The translations under genes and the position numbers were made by a program. The notes under the pieces were generated by a model. That model was not told where the DNA came from, made no database searches, and saw nothing but the letters and a program-made list of their open reading frames with translations. A DNA stretch of 64,000 nt from Photorhabdus australis DSM 17609. GTDB lineage: Bacteria > Pseudomonadota > Gammaproteobacteria > Enterobacterales > Enterobacteriaceae. Position 1 is the first letter of the stretch. Each line of letters starts with the position of its first letter. Below are positions 55,354 through 64,000 of the stretch, in pieces. Where the stretch lies: NCBI RefSeq assembly GCF_000711895.1, contig NZ_JONO01000024.1:1-64000 (forward strand). Reading direction: 5' to 3'.

Positions 55354-56100
55354 TTATGGGTTTTTAGTCCCACCAAAAGCAGTATCTTTACTATGATCCG
55401 TAGGGAACGTAGCAGCGCCTGCTAAGCTAGCTGCATTATCACCAAAGAAGTGGCCTCTATTTGTACCGACAACATCTCCAGCTGTTGCCCTGCCGGCAAA
55501 TGAACCATCTGCTCTAATTCTGGAATTAATATTAACAGTCAGTGCACTATTCGCTATTGAACCATTAAGCCTTTTCTGACCAAAATCAGCAGTAAACGTG
55601 CCTTGTAGAGCATTGTTACCACTATACTGGTTGATCCCTTTAACCGTATAAGTCGCTATGCCACCAGTAGGCAAATTGGTCGTCACATCTTTACCAGAAT
55701 AGTAGGCGGTATGGGTAGTATCACTTACTTTACCGGTCTGTGACCATTCACCAAAATAGACATCAGCATTCGCCACCTTACTGAAGTTAAATACTCCCAT
55801 ACCTTCATGGCTACTTGATCCAGGAACAGAAATCTTATGAATTCCGTTCTTATCCGCCTCGACATAACGAGCAAGACTTGCGAAGCTGGTAATTTGACCT
55901 CTGGCAACAGATTGCACCCCAATTCCAGGCTCTCCCCCTGGGGTCGGATGACCACCACCACGCGGTTCAGTTACTCCAACTCTAATACTTTGACTATCGG
56001 TATCAAAATATTGGGTTTGCTCAAAACCTGGCGCGGCTATTGCTTGTGTTACTAATCCACATGTACCTAATACTGCAATTAACACTTTAACTTTGTTCAT
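55354..56100 (-). CDS. hphA: Hemophilin-like secreted haem-binding protein (TbpB-barrel type)
   Basis: 248 aa. Signal peptide cut at about residue 22 (TQAIA-APGF) with no lipobox, so it is secreted rather than lipidated. The middle is a ligand-binding handle with His and Tyr (SSSHEGMGVFNF, TTHTAYYSGK). The C-terminal barrel has the TbpB/factor-H-binding-type strands FTADFGQKRLNGSIAN and GHFFGDNAASLAGAATF. With the Slam exporter and TonB receptor behind it, the best match is hemophilin (HphA/HrpC), a haem scavenger. A Fur box lies about 115 bases upstream. Confidence 0.87.
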   Translation of the reverse strand: MNKVKVLIAVLGTCGLVTQAIAAPGFEQTQYFDTDSQSIRVGVTEPRGGGHPTPGGEPGIGVQSVARGQITSFASLARYVEADKNGIHKISVPGSSSHEGMGVFNFSKVANADVYFGEWSQTGKVSDTTHTAYYSGKDVTTNLPTGGIATYTVKGINQYSGNNALQGTFTADFGQKRLNGSIANSALTVNINSRIRADGSFAGRATAGDVVGTNRGHFFGDNAASLAGAATFPTDHSKDTAFGGTKNP

Positions 56101-56212
56101 AGCATATTCCTTATGTTAACTAATTAAATGTTAGAGTATTGCTTAATTACATAGTTTTAGTACCGTCCGAAGACTGCAGCGCATATTAACGTACTTTTAA
56201 TAAAAAATGAAA

Positions 56213-56227
56213 TGATAATCATTATCA
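56213..56227 (-). promoter_or_regulatory. Fur box upstream of hphA
   Basis: TGATAATCATTATCA is the perfect 7-1-7 Fur recognition palindrome. It lies 113-127 bases before the hphA start, so the whole hphA-hsmA-hphR-tonB run is likely repressed by iron. Confidence 0.9.
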
Positions 56228-56865
56228 TAAATTCATTACACATACTTGTATAAAATGGCAATAAATACAGCTAACTATCTAATTATTAAATCAATATTTA
56301 CCATAGCCACAATATAATAACGAGATTAATCTTAAGTGGAAAAAACCAATAATTAGTGTAAAAAAATCAATACACAAAAATAAATACAAGGAATATTATT
56401 TCATGTTGAAATTAAAATAATAGTTATTATTCCTTGAGATACTAACTGGCTACTTATTATTTTATTAAAATTAATAAAAAATTATTTAACAATGAAAAAT
56501 AAAAATCCTAAAAAGATAATTCATTTTATTGATTTAAAAATAAAAAATTATTATGAAAAGTTGGAATGCAATTATTCAGAAAAATACCTCTAATATATAA
56601 TTTACAAAAATCACTAAAATAAACACCTTACCATAACGATTTAAATCCAGACAAAAATATTACCTAAAATCGGTCAGGATCTAATAACCATAATCTTAAA
56701 AAGTAAATTATTATTCACAATGAAATTTTTCTTAAAATAAATTTTCAAATGACAATATTGATATCCTTTGTCTCTATATGAAAGAATTGAATAAGCTATT
56801 TAAATAAATCAAGAAAGATCCGCTACCTTTAGATTCTTTATCTCCCATATCAGCTATTCTCTGAA
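56228..56865. other. AT-rich intergenic region beyond the Fur box
   Basis: About 640 bp, very AT-rich, with no reading frame of coding character. The hphA promoter probably overlaps its left end. It runs up to an ERIC copy that lies upstream of the MATE gene's terminus. Confidence 0.5.
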
Positions 56866-56993
56866 TATACCTGTTATCTTTCAAGCTGCCTCTTTGTTGG
56901 CTGCACTCACTCACCCCGGTCACATAGTTATCTATGCTCCCGGGGATTCGCTCCCTTACCGTCGCAATGCAACTTGAAATCTATTGGGTATAT
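56866..56993. repeat. ERIC/IRU-type element in the opposite orientation
   Basis: 128 bp with the reverse-complement ends TATACCTGTTATC and CTATTGGGTATA. The same conserved core (TTGGCTGCACTCACTCACCC) as other copies, reversed. Confidence 0.85.
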
Positions 56994-57127
56994 ATTATCC
57001 TCTATTTCTCTAAACTATGTGATAATGCACTATTGCTATATAGGTAAACTGACAAAAAATTAGCCTCCTAACTCTATTATATTGACCTAAATTATTTACC
57101 AAAATATTCTGTAGTTAAATTAGGAAA

Positions 57128-58486
57128 TCAGGAAATTAATTGAGAAACGACCATTCTTACTCTAACTTTTAATATAATCAATAGTAAAGCAGAGTTAACA
57201 AAAAGACCTAAAACTAATCCATACCAAAATCCTACAATTCCCATGCTTTCGGTGATCCAGTCTGTCAAAGCTAAAGTAAATCCTAATGGTAAACCAACTA
57301 ACCAATAGCCAAACAACGGCGCATAAAATACCGAACGGGTATCATGAAAGCCCCGTAAAATACCAGATAAAGCCGCCTGACAAGAGTCAAATAATTGGAA
57401 CAAGCATAATAGAAAAATTATGTTAATCGCGATGAGTATAACTCCATGATCGTTAGTATAGAGTGAAACAAATGAACTTGCGAAATAGTAGATTAAGACA
57501 CCGATAACCGCGGAAATAGATAATATTAAAGCAATTGAGATCTTTATAGTCCCTATTAATGATGTTTTATCTCTCTTTCCAATATAGGAACCTACCCTTA
57601 CTGTCACCGCGGCTGCAACTCCCCCAGTTATTGTATAAATAATAGAGGTAATATTAAGCATAATATTATGCGCGGCAATGACTTGAGCACCTAAAGGAGC
57701 GGCAGTGATAGCAATCACATCCAGAAAGACCATTTCAACAAAAAGCGCTAACCCACTTGGCATGCTAATATAAAAAGTCCTGCTTAAATTCTTATATTTT
57801 GGCAAACTGAAATCTAGCCTATATCGACGATATTCATTCTTTAGCAAGAAATAGATAACCAGGCATATAGCACTCAGGTTATTAATAACCGCAGTTGTAA
57901 TTCCCGCTCCAATGCCCCCCATTTCTGGAAAACCCAATTTTCCATAAATAAATATGTAATTTAATGGTATATTCAACAATAAAGCACCAGTAGACAAATA
58001 CATGGCGGTTTTCGTGTCTTCCAATCCTTGTAGAAATGAACGAAAAACATTAAATATCATAACACTAGGAACACCACACGCCATCGCAATAACATAGCCT
58101 TGGGTAATTTTTAAAATATGCTCATCTATGCCTATGAGCGAAATTAGCCAGCTAACTAATATTAATAAAAGAATTATTGGTATCGAAAGTATCACCGCCA
58201 GAAACAAATAATTTCTAAGACTTGCTTTAATTCCTTCGTCATCATGTTGCGCTTTCTGCTTTGCTACATCTGCTGCCAGCATGATAATCATCCCATACCC
58301 TAATACAAATATAGGAAACCAAATACTACTTCCTAATGTTACAGCGGCTAAATCAGCCGTAGCATAATGACCAGACATCACAATATCGACAAAACTCATT
58401 GCCGTACGTGCTATCTGACTAACGATGATAGGTAAAGAGAAAAACAATAGCTTTTTTAACTCTAGCCGGTTTGAAAACTTAGTCAT
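57128..58486 (-). CDS. MATE-family multidrug efflux transporter (NorM-like)
   Basis: 452 aa with 12 membrane segments. Both MATE halves are visible, with SQIARTAMSFVDIVMSGHY at the N-terminus and the mirrored HNIMLNITSIIYTITGGVAAAVTVRVG in the middle. It expels drugs in exchange for Na+ or H+. It is preceded by a dyad at 58508 that may be its operator. No transporter partner is next to it. Confidence 0.92.
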   Translation of the reverse strand: MTKFSNRLELKKLLFFSLPIIVSQIARTAMSFVDIVMSGHYATADLAAVTLGSSIWFPIFVLGYGMIIMLAADVAKQKAQHDDEGIKASLRNYLFLAVILSIPIILLLILVSWLISLIGIDEHILKITQGYVIAMACGVPSVMIFNVFRSFLQGLEDTKTAMYLSTGALLLNIPLNYIFIYGKLGFPEMGGIGAGITTAVINNLSAICLVIYFLLKNEYRRYRLDFSLPKYKNLSRTFYISMPSGLALFVEMVFLDVIAITAAPLGAQVIAAHNIMLNITSIIYTITGGVAAAVTVRVGSYIGKRDKTSLIGTIKISIALILSISAVIGVLIYYFASSFVSLYTNDHGVILIAINIIFLLCLFQLFDSCQAALSGILRGFHDTRSVFYAPLFGYWLVGLPLGFTLALTDWITESMGIVGFWYGLVLGLFVNSALLLIILKVRVRMVVSQLIS

Positions 58487-58507
58487 AAAAATTCCATTAA
58501 TTTATTG

Positions 58508-58534
58508 GTTAGTACCAATATTGGTCATACTAAC
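58508..58534. promoter_or_regulatory. Operator-like dyad just upstream of the MATE gene
   Basis: GTTAGTA (58508-58514) and TACTAAC (58528-58534) are inverted complements, and the spacer includes the self-complementary CCAATATTGG. At 22 bases before the ATG it would block transcription if bound by a repressor. Confidence 0.5.
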
Positions 58535-58988
58535 AATAAATTACGACCAAAATTATTTAGAAAAGTTTGAAAAAAAAATAGAATGATGAGTATACCTTCT
58601 ATTTTTACTCAGGCAACAACGAAACAATAAATTAAAACAATCTAACGAAAACTAACTATTTCACAGAAATTTTTGTGATCTTTATAAAAGATTGAATATT
58701 TATTTGCGTATTTTGTTCGCATTTTTTATTTTAATCGTTAATGTTATTTGGCTAAAATCGTTGAAGTCTTTTGTGATAATATCCACATTATTAAAAAATA
58801 AAGACACCAGCATAGCTAAAACAGATAATTAGTTACTTTTTAGAATTATTTCTTTAACCAATAAATGATTAGTGAAAATATAATGTCCACATAGATATCT
58901 ATTCCAATAGTTCATCAATCAAAAAGATATATAAATTAAGCTCCTTGTAAGCAATCGTAAATGGGGCTATGGTTCTAATAAAAACCAC
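58535..58988. other. Intergenic up to the ERIC element before metY
   Basis: AT-rich; nothing that looks like a gene. It ends at the ERIC copy 58989-59114. Confidence 0.4.
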
Positions 58989-59114
58989 TATACCCAATAG
59001 ATTTCAAGATGGATCGCGGCGGCAAGGGAGCGAATCCCCGGGAGCATAGATAACGATGTAACTGGGGTAAGTGAGTGCAGCCAACAAAGGGCAACTTGAA
59101 AGATAACAGGTATA
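58989..59114. repeat. ERIC/IRU-type intergenic palindrome, 126 bp
   Basis: TATACCCAATAG ... AGATAACAGGTATA. Lies 55 bases before the metY start and will be part of its leader or promoter. Confidence 0.85.
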
Positions 59115-59168
59115 CAACTATTCACCCAAAATACACGTCATCTTACCGATATAAAGAAGAGATTAAAA

Positions 59169-60443
59169 ATGAAACCAGAAACTCTTGCTATCCACGGCGG
59201 ATATTCCCCTGATCCAACAACTAAAGCCGTTGCTGTGCCTATCTATCAAACGACATCTTATGCGTTTGACGATACTCAACACGGCGCCGATCTGTTTGAT
59301 TTAAAGATCGAGGGAAACATTTATTCCCGTATTATGAACCCAACCAATGATGTACTCGAAAAACGGGTTGCTCTACTTGAAGGAGGGATAGCCGCATTAG
59401 CCGTTGCATCTGGTATGGCTGCCGTCACCTGTGCGATTCAATCCATTGCTAGCATCGGAGATAACATTGTATCCGTCGCTAAGTTATATGGCGGCACTCA
59501 TAACCTGCTGACTCACACATTGCCTCGATTCGGTATTGAAACCCGATTTGCTGAACACGACGATATTGCTGCATTAGAATCACTCATTGATGATCGCACC
59601 AAAGCAGTATTTTGTGAATCTATTGGTAACCCAGCGGGTAATATTGTTGATCTGAAAAAATTTGCAGAAGTGGCTCATCGTCACGGCGTCCCCTTAATTG
59701 TCGACAATACTGTCGCCACTCCCGTGCTTTGTCGCCCATTCGAACATGGCGCTGACATTGTTATTCACTCTTTAACTAAGTATATGGGAGGGCATGGTAC
59801 TACTATTGGTGGCATTATTGTTGATTCCGGCAATTTCCCCTGGAAAAAACATCAGCAACGATTTGCTATATTGACTACTCCAGACCCATCCTACCATAAC
59901 GTCACTTACACCGAACAATTCGGCAAAGCTGCATTTATCGGACATTGCCGTGTTGTACCGTTACGTAATATGGGAGCAGCATTGTCTCCGTTTAATGCCT
60001 TCCTTATTTTACAAGGATTGGAAACACTGGCATTAAGAATGGAGCGTCATACTGAAAATGCGCTGAAAGTTGCTCATTATCTACAAGATCATCCTCAAGT
60101 TAGTTGGGTAAAATATGCAGGACTGCCAAATCATCCAGAACATGAATTGGCGCAACAGTATGTCAATGGGAAACCATCAGCACTCCTTTCCTTTGGTATT
60201 AAAGGCGGAAAAGAATCCGGTGCAAAATTTATTGACGCGTTAAAGCTGATTGTACGCCTGGTTAACATTGGTGATGCTAAATCACTCGCTTGCCATCCAG
60301 CGTCAACAACGCACAGCCAATTAAATGATGAGGAGTTAATTAAAGCCGGCGTATCACATGATATGATCCGTTTATCCATCGGCATTGAACATATTGATGA
60401 TATTATTGCCGATCTTGCCCAAGCTCTGGATGCATCGAAATAA
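59169..60443 (+). CDS. metY: O-acetylhomoserine sulfhydrylase-type PLP enzyme
   Basis: 424 aa of the Cys/Met-metabolism PLP family. The cofactor lysine is K204 (HSLTKYMGG), and the family's SGMAAV (residues 81-86) and YSRIMNPT (52-59) are present, giving the length and pattern of MetY. It makes homocysteine from O-acetylhomoserine and sulfide, or uses related thiols. AAGAAGAG upstream is the ribosome site. A terminator follows, so it is a single transcript. Confidence 0.9.
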   Translation: MKPETLAIHGGYSPDPTTKAVAVPIYQTTSYAFDDTQHGADLFDLKIEGNIYSRIMNPTNDVLEKRVALLEGGIAALAVASGMAAVTCAIQSIASIGDNIVSVAKLYGGTHNLLTHTLPRFGIETRFAEHDDIAALESLIDDRTKAVFCESIGNPAGNIVDLKKFAEVAHRHGVPLIVDNTVATPVLCRPFEHGADIVIHSLTKYMGGHGTTIGGIIVDSGNFPWKKHQQRFAILTTPDPSYHNVTYTEQFGKAAFIGHCRVVPLRNMGAALSPFNAFLILQGLETLALRMERHTENALKVAHYLQDHPQVSWVKYAGLPNHPEHELAQQYVNGKPSALLSFGIKGGKESGAKFIDALKLIVRLVNIGDAKSLACHPASTTHSQLNDEELIKAGVSHDMIRLSIGIEHIDDIIADLAQALDASK

Positions 60444-60463
60444 TTCAGAATAACCATATACAC

Positions 60464-60490
60464 ACCCCGTTTTGATAAACGGGGTTTTTT
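60464..60490 (+). terminator. Rho-independent terminator after metY
   Basis: ACCCCGTTT, a 3-base loop, AAACGGGGT and T6. Confidence 0.9.
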
Positions 60491-60511
60491 ATCTGCTATG
60501 ACTGCGTTTTT

Positions 60512-60775
60512 ATGATCTCTATTTCAATTACGCCAGGTCACAGTATTTATGATCCGACAAACCCAATGGGAAAAATGTTTTTTAATGTCCTAGTCACTTT
60601 CGTTGGGATGATGGTGAATTACGCCGACGATATTGAAGAAGCCTGTTTAATAACGTCACGATTTGCCGCATTAATGGATATTGATTTTTTGCCGGAGCCA
60701 GATAAATCCGATATTGCAATTATCCCTGTTATTGATAACCTCTTATTTCAGTTAATGCTTAAAAAAACAGATTAA
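60512..60775 (+). pseudogene. Possible serine-recombinase fragment
   Basis: 87 codons. DPTNPMGKMFFNVLVTFVGM resembles the helix-E region of resolvases/invertases (PMG-rL-F--L--FAE), but the catalytic N-terminus is missing and what follows does not fit. It may be a fusion of a recombinase scrap with unrelated sequence. No convincing ribosome site. Low certainty. Confidence 0.35.
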
Positions 60776-60853
60776 AATTAATATAAAAATTTTTGGGTGG
60801 TTTCGGATTACAATCCTTATACGGAAACCTTATTTTGAAGTTAACCCAAACAA

Positions 60854-61174
60854 CTAAATCCCTGAAACGATAGTATCTAAAGCTGCCATGATATCGGAGT
60901 GAATACCAGGCATAACACAGACGATATCCGCAGCTTTTAACTTACTCTTCGCTACCGTTGTCACTGACTTTGTAATAACAACATACCGATCACCTTTAAT
61001 CTCAATCACTGGTGTTAACGTTTTGACGCGTGAATTTTTATCTGACAGCAGAGCAATCGGCATAATTACCCGTGAATCATAGTCATCTAATAAATCATTT
61101 TGAATGTCGATAATAAAAGGGTATTGCTGCCTCGATTTAGGGGATTTATTGCGGTAAACAGCGTACTGAGCCAT
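60854..61174 (-). CDS. ccdB: CcdB-family toxin
   Basis: 106 aa. AQYAVYRNKSPKSRQQYPFIIDIQNDLLDDYDSRVIMPIA fits CcdB; the usual C-terminal IVCVMPGIHSDIMAALDTIVSGI also matches (CcdB ends near W/G-I). CcdB poisons DNA gyrase. It overlaps the antitoxin gene by one base (TGATG), so they are translationally coupled. Start at ATG 61174, with a TTG just before it. Confidence 0.9.
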   Translation of the reverse strand: MAQYAVYRNKSPKSRQQYPFIIDIQNDLLDDYDSRVIMPIALLSDKNSRVKTLTPVIEIKGDRYVVITKSVTTVAKSKLKAADIVCVMPGIHSDIMAALDTIVSGI

Positions 61175-61440
61175 CAAATAACCCCGTATTCATCATCATC
61201 GGTAAATAGCCCAGCACCACGCTCAAATTCATTGAAAGCGTAGATACCGGCTTTATTTTCAGCTTTCCATTGCTGTCTTCTTTTCTCACGAACAACGTCG
61301 GACAATATTTTATCTAGTGTCGCTGATAAGTTGATCCCTAAATCACGGGCTTCATCTACCACTTCAGCGGTTAAATAAACGTTTGTACCACGTTTACCGG
61401 ATCGTTTTCGTTCTACGGTTGAGGCACTTTGTCTTTTCAT
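61174..61440 (-). CDS. ccdA: CcdA-family antitoxin
   Basis: About 88 aa from ATG 61440 (a frame to 61452 adds four residues). The ribbon-helix-helix start is TNVYLTAEVVDEARDLGINLS, followed by the helix LDKILSDVVREKRRQQWKAENKAGIYAFNEF, which binds CcdB. It neutralises the toxin and represses its own operon. Confidence 0.9.
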   Translation of the reverse strand: MKRQSASTVERKRSGKRGTNVYLTAEVVDEARDLGINLSATLDKILSDVVREKRRQQWKAENKAGIYAFNEFERGAGLFTDDDEYGVI

Positions 61441-61683
61441 CAGACAGCTCATCTATGCGTATAAAACATGCGCATAAGTCTATAGCAGATAGTAAACGTC
61501 ATCAAGAAGTTCTAAGCCGAACAAGGCTCATCAATGAAACCACTGCAACATTCGATGTTGATTATGTAAGAATTTATCCGTATATCGGTAACAAGAAGTG
61601 ATCATTTTTGCCGGATTTTATTCCGGCAATACACCAGGAAAAAAACAAATATTGGCGTCCAATCACTGGACGCCATTTTCTAA

Positions 61684-63762
61684 TTAAAATGTGACATTCA
61701 TTTTAGCCCACACCGTCCTACTCGGTTCATTTACTGAAGTATTCGCTGAATAACCAAAGGTGCTATTCCCCGCAAGGTTAAGATGTTCGCTATATTCTTT
61801 ATCCAAAATATTGTCGATACCAGCGCTAACTTTGACATTTTTATTAACCTTATAGGCAACGTTCGCAGAAAGTACGCCAAAACCTGGACTGCTTTCAAAA
61901 TCTTTACCAACAACGTTTCCTTGATTCACAGCAATCCGATGCTGGCTGCTCACCAAACGCCATAAACCGGTACTACTCCAATCGCCACGTTCATAAGTCA
62001 AGCCGAAACGAGCTTCCAGAGGTGGAATCTGAGGCATCGGCTTATTGTCCGTAGTGTTTTCACCCCAGGAATAAGCAAGGCTGGCATCCGTTTTCCAATG
62101 TTCTGTCAGTTGATAACCAAAGCCCATCTCTCCCCCCATAATATTGGCATTGACATTATCAGCCTGACTAATACGAGCATTGTGCGGGCTATATCTGAAT
62201 AAAATGAAATCATTTACACGCCCTACGTAAGCGGATACCCAACTATTAAAACGTTCACTGGTATATTGAGCACCAATATCAAGCTGGGTGGTTTTCTCGC
62301 TTTTCACCCCATCAAAAGCACTGGCACTACCAGCCGGACCATATTTAGGCGAAAAGAGTTCCCAATAATCAGGAAAACGCTCGGTATAGCCAACACCAGC
62401 ATAAAACATCAGTGGTGCATCAGCCAAAGTATGCTCTAAACGCATAAAACCACTTGGCAAGGTATCATTGCGTTCCTTCTCACTATTTCCAGCAAATCTT
62501 TTTACCAAAGTGCGATCAAGACGAGCACCCGTTATCAACTCACTCTGTTCTGTGGCATACCAGGTCAATTCACCAAACAAACCATAATTATGGAATTGAG
62601 CATCCTTTTGCCATGCACCGCCAACTTTATTACGATGGGTATTGGTTTGCGTATCTGCACCGCCTTCCAGTTTGAAATCTTGCCATATCCAGGTCCCCAT
62701 AGCTCTTCCGCCCACGACGCGGCGATCCAATTGCATCGACATACCGCTATTCATATTCATGTGCATGCCACACATATGCTTACAGGTCGAAGAAGACATG
62801 CCCATGTTCGGAGAACGCAGGGTGATATTGTCCATAATATGGTTGGTGTAGTTGTAATAAACCTGAGCTTCAACTTTATCAAAAACCTCACCAATGTTAG
62901 ATTTCTCAAAACGCAGACCGAGACTTTCACGTTTGAATTGTGATCCATCCATGCTGCGCCCAGCATAGCGGGCCTCTCCATCCCCCTTCCCGGCAGTCAA
63001 TTCAAACAAAGTATCTTTATCTGGCGTCCATCCTAATGCCAAATCACTATTCCATTTATCCCAGCGAGACGGAACACGATATCCACCGCCATCTTTGTAA
63101 TCATCTGAACGGGACTTATTTCCCATTAAACGTAAATATCCCAATTCACTACCGATACTGGCATCAACATTGCCATCCCAACGACTATTTGAGCCAGCCA
63201 ATCCACTGGCATTGACTTTTATCCCCGGCTCCTCAAATCGAGGATATTCACGTTCAAACCTTATGGTACCTGCTGAAGCACCCGGCCCCCACAGCACAGA
63301 TTGCGGCCCTTTAATCACCGTCAGCAAATCATAACTTTCAGGTGAAATATAAGATGAAGGGGCATCCATTCTGCCCGGACAAGCGCCCAACATTTCTGCA
63401 CCATCAGTTAAAATCTTAAGCCTTGAACCAAACATTCCCCGAAATACCGGGTCACCATTAGTCCCACCATTACGGATTTGTGAAAATCCAGGTATGGTTT
63501 TTAAATAGTCAGAACCGTCACTTGCGGGAACGGGCTGACGGGGAGTTTTTGGCGAAGTGACAATCGCCAAAGGCGAATGCAAGGGCGCGGTTACGGTGAT
63601 GACATCTCCATCATTGATTTTTGGGTTATTCTTATATTCATGTGAATCTGATGTCGTTTCAGCCGCATATCCATTGAAAGCAGCTAGCAGAAAAAGCGGC
63701 ATTGCCGAACTAATACAACGAGATAGTTTATTTTTTTTATGAGAAGAATTTCTTTCAAACAT
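61684..63762 (-). CDS. TonB-dependent copper receptor
   Basis: About 692 aa. Signal peptide to AAFNGYAA; plug with DYLKTIPGFSQIRNGGTNGDPVFRGMFGSRLKI and DLLTVIKGPQSVLWGPGASAGTIRFERE; a 22-strand barrel ends in Phe (WAKMNVTF). The loop around residue 335 is Met/His/Cys-rich (STCKHMCGMHMNMNSGMSMQ), suited to Cu(I) binding, as in the OprC/TIGR01778 copper receptors. Upstream lies the end of a DUF2946 gene, often found beside such receptors. Start M2 at 63762. Confidence 0.9.
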   Translation of the reverse strand: MFERNSSHKKNKLSRCISSAMPLFLLAAFNGYAAETTSDSHEYKNNPKINDGDVITVTAPLHSPLAIVTSPKTPRQPVPASDGSDYLKTIPGFSQIRNGGTNGDPVFRGMFGSRLKILTDGAEMLGACPGRMDAPSSYISPESYDLLTVIKGPQSVLWGPGASAGTIRFEREYPRFEEPGIKVNASGLAGSNSRWDGNVDASIGSELGYLRLMGNKSRSDDYKDGGGYRVPSRWDKWNSDLALGWTPDKDTLFELTAGKGDGEARYAGRSMDGSQFKRESLGLRFEKSNIGEVFDKVEAQVYYNYTNHIMDNITLRSPNMGMSSSTCKHMCGMHMNMNSGMSMQLDRRVVGGRAMGTWIWQDFKLEGGADTQTNTHRNKVGGAWQKDAQFHNYGLFGELTWYATEQSELITGARLDRTLVKRFAGNSEKERNDTLPSGFMRLEHTLADAPLMFYAGVGYTERFPDYWELFSPKYGPAGSASAFDGVKSEKTTQLDIGAQYTSERFNSWVSAYVGRVNDFILFRYSPHNARISQADNVNANIMGGEMGFGYQLTEHWKTDASLAYSWGENTTDNKPMPQIPPLEARFGLTYERGDWSSTGLWRLVSSQHRIAVNQGNVVGKDFESSPGFGVLSANVAYKVNKNVKVSAGIDNILDKEYSEHLNLAGNSTFGYSANTSVNEPSRTVWAKMNVTF

Positions 63763-63916
63763 CATTTTTCCTTAATACGAACCCACCCCTCGAAAGATCT
63801 CTCTCAAAAGTGGAATACGTCACAGAATCCAACCAAATAGTTTTTGGCATAAACAGACTTTTCCTGACTCAACAATTAGCAGGACAAAGCTTTTCGTTAT
63901 GTTTAAATCAGTGGGA

Positions 63917-64000
63917 TCAGATCTGTTCAGGCGGAGCGCGAGGTAACGAATCAGAAAAGATGAAATGCGGCAGAAAGGAAGCTACGGTTTGAATCGGTGG
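63917..64000 (-). CDS. DUF2946-like protein, C-terminal end (cut by right edge)
   Basis: The leftward frame reads PPIQTVASFLPHFIFSDS and then LPRAPPEQI before TGA at 63917. The ending RAPP matches DUF2946 proteins (small, His/Cys-bearing, copper-associated), which commonly precede TonB copper receptors. The start lies right of the window. Confidence 0.55.
   Translation of the reverse strand, partial: PPIQTVASFLPHFIFSDSLPRAPPEQI

Noticed and set aside
62454-63215. Several forward frames within the copper receptor
   Set aside because: All lie opposite a full-length TonB receptor with signal peptide, plug and barrel.
1-64000. CRISPR arrays, rRNA and complete tRNA genes
   Set aside because: No regularly spaced direct repeats and no full tRNA or rRNA were seen; the only RNA-gene piece is the ssrA 3' end at 10612.

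Overview
The window looks like a chromosomal segment of an entomopathogenic Morganellaceae bacterium, most likely Photorhabdus, possibly Xenorhabdus. Evidence: moderate-to-low GC, at least six ERIC/IRU-type imperfect palindromes about 100-145 bp long between genes, a prophage junction carrying the enterobacterial ssrA (tmRNA) 3' end, and a type XI (Slam/NilB-like) secretion cluster. The genus call is an inference from gene content, not from a search.

Region 1 (1-10.7 kb): one end of a P2-like prophage. Terminase (P), portal (Q) and an Ogr-type zinc-finger activator run rightward. The replication initiator A and small early genes (TraR-like, DUF2732-like, CII, Cox) run leftward. CI and integrase run rightward up to a 45-bp copy of the ssrA 3' end (att). 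A partial IS110-family transposase sits where the capsid genes of P2 would follow the terminase.

Region 2 (10.7-11.9 kb): an ssrA-type terminator, a small XRE-like protein, a 13-bp-arm palindrome and a SymE-type toxin.

Region 3 (11.9-31.1 kb): an unrelated, decaying contractile-tail prophage with all genes leftward, from tail fibre back to a truncated portal. It keeps a textbook -1 frameshift tail-chaperone pair (TTTTTTC). Sheath, minor head and DUF2213 genes are broken, the portal is cut, and the terminase is absent. The tape-measure gene changes frame exactly at CCCAAAG. The tail fibre is fused in frame to its assembly chaperone through a six-G run. A YafO-like toxin and two exported-protein genes are inserted in the baseplate operon.

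Region 4 (31.1-38.3 kb): a genomic-island scrapyard: a nonsense-mutated, C-truncated integrase, an inovirus Gp2-like (YagK/YfjJ) gene with an in-frame stop, a gene with a CoiA-like zinc-finger start, and the wreck of a Qat anti-phage locus. In that wreck qatA has lost its P-loop and is joined to the P-loop fragment of an OLD-like ATPase, qatB carries an amber stop, and qatC is fused in frame to a qatD that lacks its first metal-binding motif.

Region 5 (38.3-64 kb): mostly intact chromosome. It holds sucrose-type scrK-scrY without scrA/B/R, an unlisted 55-aa cysteine-containing exported peptide, a wHTH-YhfG-like antitoxin with Fic, acetyltransferases, a bactofilin, a PapI/FaeA-like regulator and a GDSL autotransporter esterase. 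These are followed by a Fur-box-controlled hemophilin operon (secreted TbpB-like haem-binding protein, Slam/T11SS exporter, TonB receptor, TonB), a MATE pump, metY, a ccdAB-type module and a TonB-dependent copper receptor with the end of a DUF2946 gene.

Most iron, copper and sugar genes appear functional. The accessory DNA between 11.9 and 38 kb is largely degenerate.
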